NCBI RefSeq assembly: GCF_026626745.1
Contig: NZ_JAPNJW010000002.1
Coordinates: 3,124,151 to 3,188,150, forward strand
Source: Nannocystis sp. RBIL2
GTDB taxonomy: Bacteria > Myxococcota_A > Polyangia > Nannocystales > Nannocystaceae
DNA length: 64,000 nt
Direction of reading: 5' to 3'
Shown piece after piece: positions 1 to 8,692 of the stretch (the first letter of the stretch is position 1; every line of letters starts with the position of its first letter). The position numbers and the translations under genes were made by a program. The notes below the pieces were generated by a model. It was not told the DNA's origin, did not search any database, and worked only from the letters and a program-made list of their open reading frames with translations.

Positions 1-1591
1 AGCTGCGCACCCGCGGCGGCCAGGCGCTGCAGGTCGACTTCCCCGACATGGTCTACACCGCGGTCGCAGTGCTGCGCCGCTACCCGCGGCTGCTCGGGCC
101 GATCGATCATCTGCTGGTCGACGAGTTCCAGGACGTGAACCCCGCCCGCGTCGAGCTGCTGCGCCTGCTCATGCACGAACACACCACCCTCATGGCCGTG
201 GGCGACGCCGACCAGGCCATCTATGAATTTTCGGGCGCGCACCCGCGGTTCTTCCACGACTTCGCCGCCACCTTCACGCACCGGCCCACGCGCACCTATC
301 CGCTGTCGCACAGCTTCCGCTTCGGCGAGACGATCGCCGCCGCAGCGCGGGCGCTCATCGCCCACAACGACGAGCGCTTCCCGATCGAGGTCGTCGGCCG
401 CGGCGCCGTCCCCGGCACCATCACGCGCACCGACGACGTCCCCGGCACCATCACGCGCCTGCTGGCCGCCGGGCACCGGGCCGACGAGATCGCCGTCCTC
501 TACCGCGGCCGCCTGCAGGGCACCAGCGTGCTCGCCGAGCTGGCGGCGCGGCAAATCGGTATGGAGACCGACGACCTCGACTTCGTCCGCAAGGGTCGCG
601 GCCCCGAGCTCGCGCTCGCCTACCTCCGCTTCGCCACCAGCGACGCGCCCATCGGCTTCGACGACGCCTGGAACGTCGTCTTCGCGCCCGACCGCTACAT
701 CCGCAAGGAGGCCTTCGCCGACCAGGTCCGCAAGCTCGGCAGCAAGGGCCTGCGCGCGGTCCTCGGCAACAAGAAGGCCGCCCGCGACGCCGACCAGCCG
801 CGCGGCGCCATCGAGTCGATGAGCGCGCTCGCCGACCTGCTCGCGCGCATGGGCAAGTGCCGCACCGCCGCCGCCGCCCTCGACCTGCTGGTCAGCGGGA
901 CCGACGTCATGGGCCAGCTCGCCGGCCGCAAGCGCAGCGAGGTCGAGCTCGATCAGGCCGTCGCCGGCTTCGAGGCCGTGCGCACCTTGCTCAAGGGCCT
1001 CGCGGTCGCCCCCGCCGAAGCCGCGCAGCGCTCGCCGACCTCGACCCGCGCGCCGGCAAGCCCGCCGAGCAGTGCGTGTGGGTCTCGACGATCCACAAGG
1101 CCAAGGGCAAGGAGTGGCGCGCAGTCCTGCTGCCGCGCCTCGCCGAGGGCCTGTGCCCCGCCAACCGCGAGGACCGGACGCTCGGCACCGTCGAATCACC
1201 CGCCGGCGTCGACCAGAGCGACCCGCTCGAGCAGGAGCGGCGGATCTTCTACGTCGGCCTGACGCGCGCCAGCGAATGTGTGCACCTCGAGGTGACCCCG
1301 CACGCCCCGAGCCGCTTCGTCGCCGAGCTCGGCCTCGCCAAGCCCGCCCTCGTCGCTCCGGCGAGCCGGCCTCGCGTGCGCAAGCCGGCGGCCGCGGTCG
1401 CCAACACCGGCGCGTGGAAGCCGATCGAGGACGCCAGGCTGACGGCCGCCCGCGACGCCGGCGAGGACCTCGACGAGCTCGCCGAAGCCCTCGGTCGCAG
1501 CCGCGCCGCCGTCGATGCCCGCCTCGAGATCCTCGACGCCATCCGCCAGCGCACCGAGGCGCGACGCCGACGCTTCGAGGAAGAGGAGTGA
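1..1591 (+). pseudogene. UvrD/PcrA-type superfamily 1 helicase, 5'-partial, frameshifted
   Basis: The gene enters from upstream of the window and reads in one frame to about base 1010, then continues one frame earlier to a stop at 1591. The first part carries helicase motif II (LVDEFQDVNPAR), motif III (VGDADQAIYEFSGA) and a motif-IV-like SHSFRFGE. The second part carries motif V (TIHKAKGKEW) and motif VI (QERRIFYVGLTRA). All the parts of a UvrD-family ATP-dependent 3'-5' DNA helicase are therefore present but split by what looks like loss of one base, plausibly in the CCCCC run at 1008-1012. The C-terminal ~80 residues are charged and helical (ending RRRRFEEEE). The frameshift may be a sequencing error, in which case the gene is intact. 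A specific role (UvrD, PcrA or an accessory paralogue) cannot be assigned. Confidence 0.8.
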
Positions 1592-1666
1592 GCCCCCGCC
1601 GCTCTGCGGAGAGAATCATCGCAGGCGTCTCGACGACCGTGGCGGCCTGCTCGGAAAGAGACGGGC

Positions 1667-2359
1667 GTGTCTTCGAACGGAATCAACCTGTACGCCAACT
1701 CGTCTTCTTGCTCGGGTGCGCTCATCGGTCCCAGACACGTGTTGACGGCCGCGCACTGTGTCTGGGAAGACGGGGCGCTCTTGAAGGTGCGCGTGGTGCC
1801 GGGGCAGAACGGCGACGGAACTTCACTTTCAGACATCCCCTTCGGGACGTTCTGGGTCTCGCACTACTTCTTACCAAAGGGGTGGCTCAACGATCCTGCC
1901 CCCGGCAACTTGCGCTACGACTACGCCGTACTCGTGCTGGGCGAGGAGCCGTACCTCGGGTGGCTCGGGTTTGATACGTCAAGCTACTCCTCCCTGAAAA
2001 ATGTCCTGCATGAGGCCACGGGGTACCCGGGGAACTTCGACGAGGTCCAAACCTTCATCGGATGCGACGATAGCCCATTGGCCGTGGGCACCCCGCCTCA
2101 CTTTTGTTTCGGCTATCAGTATACGCAATCTGCGCAGATCGAGCGAGTATACACGAACGAGCTGAGATCCAAGCATGATGCTGCCAACGGTCAGAGTGGG
2201 AGTCCAATATGGAAGTTCTCGACTCAGTACGTGAAGGGCGTCTTGACCAAAGGCAGCAGCTCCTGGACCAAGATCACTCGGATTCGCACAGGGGTGTTTG
2301 ACTTCATCTGCTCCGCAATCGCGGCAACTCCAACGCAGGGCATCCATGGCTGTTACTAG
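1667..2359 (+). CDS. V8-like (S1B-type) trypsin-fold serine protease
   Basis: The 230-residue product has the chymotrypsin-fold catalytic triad in order: His in LTAAHC near residue 29, Asp in YDYAVLVL near residue 85, and Ser in GQSGSPI near residue 185. The SGSP form, rather than SGGP, points to the V8/glutamyl endopeptidase branch, whose members are normally secreted. The GTG start gives no signal peptide, and no better upstream start is seen, so the 5' end may be truncated after an insertion or deletion. Its codon use is less GC-rich than neighbouring genes, which hints at transfer. The 3' end overlaps the next lipoprotein gene by 14 bases, so the two are probably co-transcribed. Confidence 0.7.
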   Translation: MSSNGINLYANSSSCSGALIGPRHVLTAAHCVWEDGALLKVRVVPGQNGDGTSLSDIPFGTFWVSHYFLPKGWLNDPAPGNLRYDYAVLVLGEEPYLGWLGFDTSSYSSLKNVLHEATGYPGNFDEVQTFIGCDDSPLAVGTPPHFCFGYQYTQSAQIERVYTNELRSKHDAANGQSGSPIWKFSTQYVKGVLTKGSSSWTKITRIRTGVFDFICSAIAATPTQGIHGCY

Positions 2360-3083
2360 CAAATCCTTGATCGGCAACATCGTGAGGCTGTGGCCACTCG
2401 CGCTCGTGTTTCGGCTCATGCCGGCGTGCGGGGAAGAGCCGTGCGACCTACGCGCGTCGATGCCCAACATCGCATTGCAGGATGCCCGTGGGAACCTGGT
2501 GCCACAGGCGACCATCGCCGTGACGTGGACGGGGGAAGACAAGCATGTCGTAGAGTTCGAGTTCTCATGTGGTCTCCCCGCGACGCCGGAGTCCGGAGAC
2601 GCCGACACGTGCTCCTTCACCGTCGACTATGGTCGTGAGCCTGGGAGATACGGCGCTGGGACATTGGCGCTTCGGATCGATGCCCCAGGTTTGGTACCCC
2701 TGGAGAAGGAATACAGCCGTACGGTGAACGGCTGCGAAGTCGAGCCCCAGATCAATGAGTTTCTCACCCTCGCGGACGAATCTGATGTGAGTGCGCTATG
2801 CACATCCATGTGCATGGTGGATGTTCAGTGCGATCTGGACTCCGGTTGGACCGCCGAGGAATGTACATCAGCCTGTGAAGGGGATCTCGAGCTGGCAGGC
2901 GATGCAGCAGCAGACAGATGCCGTCCCGCGTTCGCCGCGCTCCATGCATGCACCGGAGAGCTGTCGTGCGCCGAGTATTTGGCGTTCCTCGCGGGCGAGC
3001 CGAATCCCTGCTCCGCCGTGGAAGAGCAGGTCGCCACGTGCGAGGAGCAAAGCCCGTCGCAAGGAGTGGAGCCGTCGCCCTGA
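2346..3083 (+). CDS. Cys-rich lipoprotein of unknown function
   Basis: The ATG at 2346 gives an N-terminus with a basic start, a hydrophobic stretch and a lipobox-like LMPAC, so the product is probably a lipoprotein of 245 residues. The middle looks like a beta-sandwich-type domain without recognised motifs. The last ~90 residues have regularly spaced cysteines (CTSMC, CACEG-like and CSAVEEQVATC patterns), resembling the Cys-rich tails of other myxobacterial surface proteins and the lipoprotein at 10350-11069. It overlaps the upstream protease by 14 bases, suggesting a shared transcript and perhaps a surface partner or inhibitor role, which is inference only. Like the protease, it is less GC-rich than the rest of the window. 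Confidence 0.65.
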   Translation: MAVTSKSLIGNIVRLWPLALVFRLMPACGEEPCDLRASMPNIALQDARGNLVPQATIAVTWTGEDKHVVEFEFSCGLPATPESGDADTCSFTVDYGREPGRYGAGTLALRIDAPGLVPLEKEYSRTVNGCEVEPQINEFLTLADESDVSALCTSMCMVDVQCDLDSGWTAEECTSACEGDLELAGDAAADRCRPAFAALHACTGELSCAEYLAFLAGEPNPCSAVEEQVATCEEQSPSQGVEPSP

Positions 3084-3199
3084 ACCCGCCCGCGCTGACG
3101 GCGTTCACAGCAGCGCGAAGAGAATGCCGGCCTCCGCCGCCCGGCCGTGCTCGCCGCCACGAGCCGGAGGTGAGGACCGGGCGCCGCCGGGCGGGCGTT

Positions 3200-3422
3200 C
3201 CCTGATCGCGGGCGTAGCCCAGGGCCTTGGCCAGCGGCGCGCCGTCGAGGGCGAGCACGGCTTGCTGGTCGCACCCGAGGAAGAATGCGTCGACAAGCGG
3301 CTTCGACTTCGCCTGGCGGACCGAGTCTCGCTCCTTTCGGGGCGCGTCGCCAGCGCGGGCTCGATCTCGAAGAGCGCCTCGATCAGCGACAGCGCGTGCC
3401 TGGCCAGCTCCGGCTCCGCTCG
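3200..3422 (-). mobile_element. IS66-family transposase remnant
   Basis: On the minus strand a degraded reading resembles the C-terminal half of IS66 transposases: a segment reading EPELARHALSLIEALFEIE, then in another frame QAKSKPLVDAFFLGC and APLAKALGYARDQG. These match the family pattern in which AL-I-LY-IE is followed by R--SKPLLDAF and PLAKAL-YA. At least one frameshift separates the parts. The downstream DNNRSERALR block typical of IS66 is absent, and no terminal inverted repeats were seen. This is a dead fragment. Confidence 0.5.
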
Positions 3423-3558
3423 AGCCTCCGAGGCGCTTGGTCGCTCCTGGAGGCCGAGCCCGCCACGATGCGGTTCACCGTACGGTTACAGACCGAGCAG
3501 GATGGCGAAGAAGTCGACGAAGGAGGCGGCAGCATCCAACGCCTCACCATATAAAGAG

Positions 3559-3600
3559 ACAGTGTGAGAATGCCCTGTGCGGGTCGACATGGAGGCATCG
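3559..3600. repeat. 14-nt periodic mini-hairpin array, degenerate copy
   Basis: Three units begin at 3559, 3573 and 3587 (ACAGTGTG, CCCTGTGC, ACATGGAG, each followed by 6 nt). They keep the exact 14-base spacing of the ACATGTCC-N6 family found elsewhere in the window. The match to consensus is weak, so this copy was accepted mainly on periodicity. Confidence 0.35.
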
Positions 3601-3806
3601 CGCGAACAAGCGCAGCCGGACGCGATCGCCGCAGAGACGGCTGTCGTCGCGGGGCTGGCCTTTTTAGCCTCGGGTTTCGGCCACGACCCGTGATTCTGGC
3701 TCCCAGAGTCGCTCCTGGAGCGGTGGGCTTCGGGCTCCAGGGCCGCTTTTGCTCGTTACGGCCCGAGCTTGTCCTCGTCCGCGAGGGGCGTGCCGTCATC
3801 GCCGGC

Positions 3807-4139
3807 TCATTGCGAACGGCCCCGGTCGTCATGCCGGCCCCAGGCGGTCAGCCCGAGCAGCAGCGCTGCGACGCCCGCCGCCACGAACACGGAGCGCGCC
3901 GCGGGCCACTCGGCGAAGCCCAGCAGCCAGGGCAGCGCGACGAGCAGCGGCGCGAGCGACGACTCGAGGATCCCGTGCGCGCTGTAGCGGACCGCGCAGA
4001 CCGAGCCCCACAGATAACAGCTGAGCTGCGACAGCAGCCATAGCCCGAGCATGAGCAGATAGCAGGCGATCGTGGCGACGCGAGGCGTCCCCGCCGGAAC
4101 CCCCCCGGGGGCCAGGGCCAGCGCGAAGATCAAGGTCAT
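3807..4139 (-). CDS. Small multi-pass membrane protein, SPW-repeat-like
   Basis: The product is 110 residues with about three hydrophobic segments. The core (AHGILESSLAPLLVALPWLLGF, then AARSVFVAAGVAALLLGL) closely parallels the protein encoded at 4819-5217 (VHGVLDYLFAALFLLAPFLLDF and AARNFFVGTGIVLFGLW). The two are paralogues of the short SPW-like membrane family. ATG at 4139 is chosen because the reading frame further upstream runs into a tandem repeat with no coding character. The genes are divergent and separated by that repeat. Function is unknown. Confidence 0.6.
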   Translation of the reverse strand: MTLIFALALAPGGVPAGTPRVATIACYLLMLGLWLLSQLSCYLWGSVCAVRYSAHGILESSLAPLLVALPWLLGFAEWPAARSVFVAAGVAALLLGLTAWGRHDDRGRSQ

Positions 4140-4227
4140 GTCCAGAGCGCCGTGCGCTCCGGACGGCAATGCTCGTACGCCCGTCGAGCGGCCCATACAG
4201 GAACCCTGGCGCGAGTTCCGGCGCCTC

Positions 4228-4555
4228 GCATGGCTGGCGAAATCCCCTGCCTTTCCGCCCCGCCGAGCCCGCCGAGCCCCCATTGCTGACGAATCCCCTG
4301 CAGCCCGACTCTTCGCATTCTGGCGAAATCCTCTGTCCTCGCCTCGCCGAGCCCGGCTCCCCGCATCGCTGGCGACATCCCCTGTCCTCGCCTCGCCGAG
4401 CCCGGCTCCCCGCATCACTAGCGAAATCCCTGCATCTCGCCGAGCCCGCCGAGCCCGCATCGCTGGCGAAATCTTCTGCCCTCGCCCTGCCGAGGGCCAC
4501 CTTTTTGCATTGTCTGGCGAGGTTTCTGCCCTCGCGCCGACTGCGGACATCACGG
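4228..4555. repeat. Tandem array of ~49-bp degenerate repeats
   Basis: About seven imperfect head-to-tail units start near 4228, 4279, 4315, 4363, 4412, 4458 and 4507, with periods mostly of 46-51 bases. Each unit begins GCATYGCTGGCGAAATC, then CCTGTCCTCG, then CTCGCCGAGCCCGGCTCCCC or a variant. Units 4 and 5 are the best preserved, exactly 49 bases apart. The array lies between two divergent paralogous membrane genes. It leaves long open frames on both strands that I regard as artefacts. Confidence 0.8.
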
Positions 4556-4818
4556 CCGTCATCCCCGCCGCGCGCCAGCAGCCGCGCTCGCACGACGGGT
4601 ATCGGCTCGCGGACCGCAGCGCCCCCGCAGACCCGCCACGCCGCGACCCGCGGCCCCGCGAGCCAGTCGAGCCTGGCCCGGCTCGGCCCCACGGACGCAC
4701 GACGCGAGCCTGCAGCCCGTCCGCCGCGCCCGGCCGGGGCTTGCCCCTCCACCGATTGTCTTCATCACTAGTCGAGAACCAGCCGCAGGCCCGGCCGCGG
4801 CCAGACCGGGAAAAAACC

Positions 4819-5217
4819 ATGAGATTCGTCTCTCCGCGCGTGCATGGCGTCCTCGACTATTTGTTCGCGGCGCTGTTCCTGCTCGCCCCGTTCTTGCTCG
4901 ACTTCAGGAGCGACGCCGCCCAGCTCGCCGCCTTCGTGTTCGGCTGTACGTTGCTGTTGATGTCGCTCCTGACCCGCTATCCGCTCGGCGTCTTGCGCCT
5001 GATCCCGTTCCCGGTCCACGGCGGCGCCGAGCTGGTGGGCGCGCTGGTGCTGATGACCCTGCCGTGGGCCGCCGGTTTCCAGGGCTTCGGCGCGGCGCGC
5101 AACTTCTTCGTCGGGACCGGCATCGTGCTGTTCGGCCTGTGGGCTGTCACCGACTACAAGGCCGTCGAGGCCGGCAAGCGTGGCGTCATCGGCAGCCAGC
5201 TCCGCAGCGGCGCCTGA
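4819..5217 (+). CDS. SPW-repeat-like membrane protein
   Basis: A 132-residue product with four hydrophobic segments. It begins MRFVSPRVHGVLDYLFAAL, has a central PVHGGAELVGALVLMTLPWAAGF segment, and ends in a short basic tail. The HG-x-x-(D/E) plus PWAAGF pattern, present twice, fits the SPW-type duplicated two-helix family of inner-membrane proteins of unknown function. ATG at 4819 follows a purine-rich GGGAAAAAA stretch that can act as ribosome binding site. It is a paralogue of the divergent gene at 3807-4139. Confidence 0.65.
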   Translation: MRFVSPRVHGVLDYLFAALFLLAPFLLDFRSDAAQLAAFVFGCTLLLMSLLTRYPLGVLRLIPFPVHGGAELVGALVLMTLPWAAGFQGFGAARNFFVGTGIVLFGLWAVTDYKAVEAGKRGVIGSQLRSGA

Positions 5218-5710
5218 CGGACGAATGCGGCCCGGCCGTGTCGACGCGGAACGACGTCCGCGGCCCCTGTTCGAGCCGCGCGCGCCAGCGGCGGGCGAGC
5301 GACCGCGCCGCGACGGACCCGCCCCGCGAACCCTCCCGCGAACCCTCGCGCAGGCCTGCGAGTGTACGTGAGAGAGGCGCTGTCACGCGATTGTCAAGCC
5401 TGAAAATTGAAGAGAGCCAGGTTCCCGAATCACACAACCCCGCTCGCTCGCGCACCTCCGAGCCGGGTCTGCAGACGAGAGCGACTTGGCAGGCGACAGC
5501 GCCGTGATTCGCCGGACTGCGCCGCGAAAGGCGGGCACTCAGCGGCTGAGCCCGGTCGAGCGCAAATGACCCGAGGGGGCTGTAAACCCCGAATCTCCAC
5601 TGTCCGAAGCGCCCGGTTTTATGCCGGTGATCGGTGTCCTAAAGGCGTGCGATTGTTGCGGACCGGGCACTGCCGGCTATCGTAACATCCCCCCTGGACA
5701 CATTCCCCTC
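5218..5710. other. Intergenic region without a recognised gene
   Basis: No coding sequence, repeat or RNA gene was recognised. The last ~100 bases are less GC-rich and probably hold the promoter for the lipoprotein that starts at 5711, but no convincing -35/-10 pair could be fixed. Confidence 0.4.
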
Positions 5711-7912
5711 ATGCAAAAATACCATCTTGACCGTAACATCTCATTGGTCCTCACCAACGTGCTCGTGATGGCTCTGTCGGGATGCAACAATCCGACGCCT
5801 GGCGAGACCGAATCGGGCACCACGACGGACACCACGACTGACGGCACCGACACGGACGCCACGGACACCAATCTGACGCCCGGGCAGCCCACCGACACGT
5901 TGCCGCCGACGTCGACCGAGCCCGCCACGGACACCGAGCCCCCGACCTCGACCACGGTCGGCCCGACCACCGAGACCGGCCCCGCGACCGACACCGACAC
6001 GACCGACACCGACACGACCGACACCGAGACCACGGGTGAGCCGGCGGTCGAGGTCGTGCGCGTGTGGGCGACCGCCAACCCGCCGCTGCTCGAGCAGGAC
6101 CGGATCGTCGCGCTGACCCCGGCGCTCGACGCCGCCACCGCGACCCTGACCGTGGCCGGCGACGTCGTCAGCATCCAGAGCGTCGCGGTGACCCAGCAAG
6201 GCCACGCGATCGTCAGCTACGACGCGCCCGGCACCACCGGCGGCGTCATCATCAAGACCGACCTCGCCGACAACCCCGAGAACGGCCCGCTCGGCCTCGG
6301 CGACCGCGTCATCCGCGGGCCGGCCACCGGCCTCGTGGCCCCGAAGGGCGTCGAGGTCGGGCCGATGGGCTCGTTCCTGGTCGCCGACACCGGCGCCGCC
6401 GCGATCAAGGTGTTCGAGTTCGACGCGGAGGGCGACGCCGCCCCGACCTTCGAGATCACCGATCTCGGCAGCTCCGAGGCGGTGTGGGACGTGCATTACG
6501 TCGCCAACGCCGACGTGCTGTACGCGGCCGGCACCAACGGCGAGGTCCAGGTCTACGAGGACTTCTCGAACGCGATGGGCCAGACCGGTCCCGACCGCAC
6601 GATCGTCCCCGTCGAGGCCGGCGCCAAGATCTCGGTCAACCTGCACGGCATCACCATCGTCGGCGACAACCTGTTCCTCAGCGACGTCGGCGACCCGATG
6701 GAGAACACCGACGGTCTGCTGTTCCGCATCGCCGACCCGGCCAACGCCGAGGGCGACGTCGAGGTGGCGCAGAAGATCGAGGGCGGCGACCTCGGCAACC
6801 CGGTCGACCTCGAGGTCACCGGCGGCATGGCGAGCACCCTGTGGGTGGCCGAGAAGGCCAACGACAAGCTGCTGCGCTTCCGCCCGCCGCTGCTCGGCGA
6901 GGACTTCGAGCTGGTCGACAGCGTCGACGTCACCAAGCCCGAGTCGGTCGCGCTGGCCACCAACAACCGCCTGATCCTCGCCTCCAACCCGGCCGGGCTC
7001 GACCTCGACGGCCTGCTCGAGGTCGAGGTGCCGCTCATCGGCGCGCCGACGATCTCGGCCACCATCGACCGCCTCGGCTCGATCACCTCGATCCAGAGCA
7101 TCGCCCTCGCAGGCGCGGGCGACGGCCTCGTCGGCTTCGACGGCACGCCCGCGTCCGACGGCGCCGGCGTGTTCTCGGCGGCCGCGATCGTCGACGCCGA
7201 GGACGGCGCCGCGATCGACGCCATCGGCACCCGGATCTGGGGCCCCGGCACCGGCCTCGTGGCGCCCAAGGGCATCACTCTGAACGCCGCCGGCGACCGC
7301 CTGTTCGTCGCCGACCTCGGTGACTCCTCGATCAAGGTGTTCGACCCGGTGACCTTCGGCGACGCCCCGCCGCTGTTCGTGTTCGCCGAGCTCGGCGGCG
7401 GCGCGGTGTGGGACATCGACTACGACGACGCCAACGACCGGCTGTTCGCCGCCGGCGTCGACGGCACGGTGCGCGTGTTCGACTCGGCGCTGGCCGACGA
7501 GGGCGCCAACGGCCCGGCGCGCACCTTCACGCCGGCCAACGACAACGACGAGGTCATCGGCGTCAACCTCCACGGCATCCAGTACGACCCGGTCGGCAAC
7601 AACCTGTTCTTGACCGACGTCGGCGACGCGATGTCCGACACCGACGGCGCGATCTACGTCATCGCCGGCGCCGACGCGGCCGAGGGCAACGTCGCGGTCG
7701 CCACGCACATCGCCGGCGACCAGACGCACCTCGGCAACCCCGTCGACCTCGCGTTCGACGGCACGCACCTCTACGTCGCCGAGAAGGCGCAGTCGCGGGT
7801 GCTCCGCTACAGCGACATCCTCGGGCTCACCGGCGCCCAGAACGTCGCCGAGGACGCGTTCATCGAGGTGACCAACGCCGAGTCGGTCCGCCTCGAGTTC
7901 AGCAAGCCCTGA
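5711..7912 (+). CDS. Large lipoprotein with Thr/Asp-rich linker and duplicated beta-propeller
   Basis: The ATG at 5711 gives a short signal peptide ending in the lipobox ALSGC, so the mature 733-residue precursor product is probably lipid-anchored. A low-complexity Thr/Asp/Pro linker of ~90 residues follows. The rest is two homologous halves of ~220 residues. Each half has ATGLVAPKGV or GTGLVAPKGI, then VADxGxxxIKVF, VWDxxY, VNLHGI, LFLxDVGDxM and LGNPVDL, then a VAEKA stretch. These are the repeating strands of an NHL/SMP-30-like beta-propeller. The role is probably extracellular binding. Enzymatic activity is not indicated. The gene stands alone, followed by a convergent ferritin-like operon 24 bases away. 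Confidence 0.8.
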   Translation: MQKYHLDRNISLVLTNVLVMALSGCNNPTPGETESGTTTDTTTDGTDTDATDTNLTPGQPTDTLPPTSTEPATDTEPPTSTTVGPTTETGPATDTDTTDTDTTDTETTGEPAVEVVRVWATANPPLLEQDRIVALTPALDAATATLTVAGDVVSIQSVAVTQQGHAIVSYDAPGTTGGVIIKTDLADNPENGPLGLGDRVIRGPATGLVAPKGVEVGPMGSFLVADTGAAAIKVFEFDAEGDAAPTFEITDLGSSEAVWDVHYVANADVLYAAGTNGEVQVYEDFSNAMGQTGPDRTIVPVEAGAKISVNLHGITIVGDNLFLSDVGDPMENTDGLLFRIADPANAEGDVEVAQKIEGGDLGNPVDLEVTGGMASTLWVAEKANDKLLRFRPPLLGEDFELVDSVDVTKPESVALATNNRLILASNPAGLDLDGLLEVEVPLIGAPTISATIDRLGSITSIQSIALAGAGDGLVGFDGTPASDGAGVFSAAAIVDAEDGAAIDAIGTRIWGPGTGLVAPKGITLNAAGDRLFVADLGDSSIKVFDPVTFGDAPPLFVFAELGGGAVWDIDYDDANDRLFAAGVDGTVRVFDSALADEGANGPARTFTPANDNDEVIGVNLHGIQYDPVGNNLFLTDVGDAMSDTDGAIYVIAGADAAEGNVAVATHIAGDQTHLGNPVDLAFDGTHLYVAEKAQSRVLRYSDILGLTGAQNVAEDAFIEVTNAESVRLEFSKP

Positions 7913-7936
7913 GCGGTCCGACCCGGGCGCACGGCG

Positions 7937-8692
7937 TCAGCTCGCGCGCGCGAGCTCGCCGTGCGCCGCCGTCTCGGCGTGGGCCTTGAGCCAGCGCGCG
8001 ACCGAGGCGGCGTGCAGGTTCTCCTGCGCCAGCGCCAGGCGGCATTGCGCCGCCAGCTCGCCGTGGCCGAGGCTCTCGGCGAGCATGGCCAGCAGGTCCC
8101 AGCCGGCCACGTCGGCGAGCTCGGCGAGCTGCTGCGCGTGCAGGGCCTGCGCCAGGCCCGTGCGTGGGTCGGAGATGACCTGCAGCACGCCCACGCTCTC
8201 GACCGCGGTGAGGTCGGCCGACGGCGTCATCGCCGTCGCGTCGGCGCCCAGCGCGGTCATCGCCTCGACCATCCACTCGAAGTGGCGCGCCTCGTCGGCG
8301 CGGAACGCCACCAGGTCCTCGAGGGTCGGCCCGCCCGACCACGAGCCCGACGCCTCGAGCTTGAGGATCAGCCCGTCGTACAGGCGCACGCCGGTGCGTT
8401 CGAACGCGAGCCGCTCGCCGAGCTTGTCGAGCAGCACGTTGCCCTTCTGGCCCTTGAGCAGCGAGGCCGCGGCCCCGGCGACGCCGCGCAGGCTCAGCGG
8501 CGGCGGCATGTGGCCGATCTCGCCGGCTTCGACGGCATAACGGAATCGCAGCACCGCGGCGTCGCGCGCCGAGCCGGCCGAGCTCGGCGCGGTCGCGGTC
8601 GCGCCCTCGGTCATGCGCGGGCCGTCGAGGGGCGACAGGGCGATGCCGGTGCGATTGATGCCGATGTCGGTGGGACGATCGTTCTTGCTCAT
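7937..8692 (-). CDS. Ferritin-like domain protein (second gene of coupled pair)
   Basis: A 251-residue product with a ~30-residue polar N-terminus, then helical segments typical of ferritin-like four-helix bundles. Candidate metal ligands sit in FRADEARHFEWM (an E-x-x-H pattern) and in LAQENLHAASV. The ATG overlaps the stop of the upstream ferritin-like gene in an ATGA arrangement, so the two are translationally coupled and probably form one complex or pathway. Ferritin-like proteins store iron or carry di-iron oxidase or rubrerythrin-type activities. Which applies here cannot be told. No membrane or export signal is seen. Confidence 0.65.
   Translation of the reverse strand: MSKNDRPTDIGINRTGIALSPLDGPRMTEGATATAPSSAGSARDAAVLRFRYAVEAGEIGHMPPPLSLRGVAGAAASLLKGQKGNVLLDKLGERLAFERTGVRLYDGLILKLEASGSWSGGPTLEDLVAFRADEARHFEWMVEAMTALGADATAMTPSADLTAVESVGVLQVISDPRTGLAQALHAQQLAELADVAGWDLLAMLAESLGHGELAAQCRLALAQENLHAASVARWLKAHAETAAHGELARAS

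Noticed and set aside
4228-4555. CRISPR-like array
   Set aside because: Units are contiguous and degenerate with no unique spacers between conserved repeats, and no cas genes are nearby.
5741-7768. Long minus-strand open frame opposite the propeller lipoprotein
   Set aside because: Low-complexity Val/Gly/Arg/Asp translation mirrors the repeats of the sense gene, and the sense frame has a signal peptide and recognisable domain repeats.
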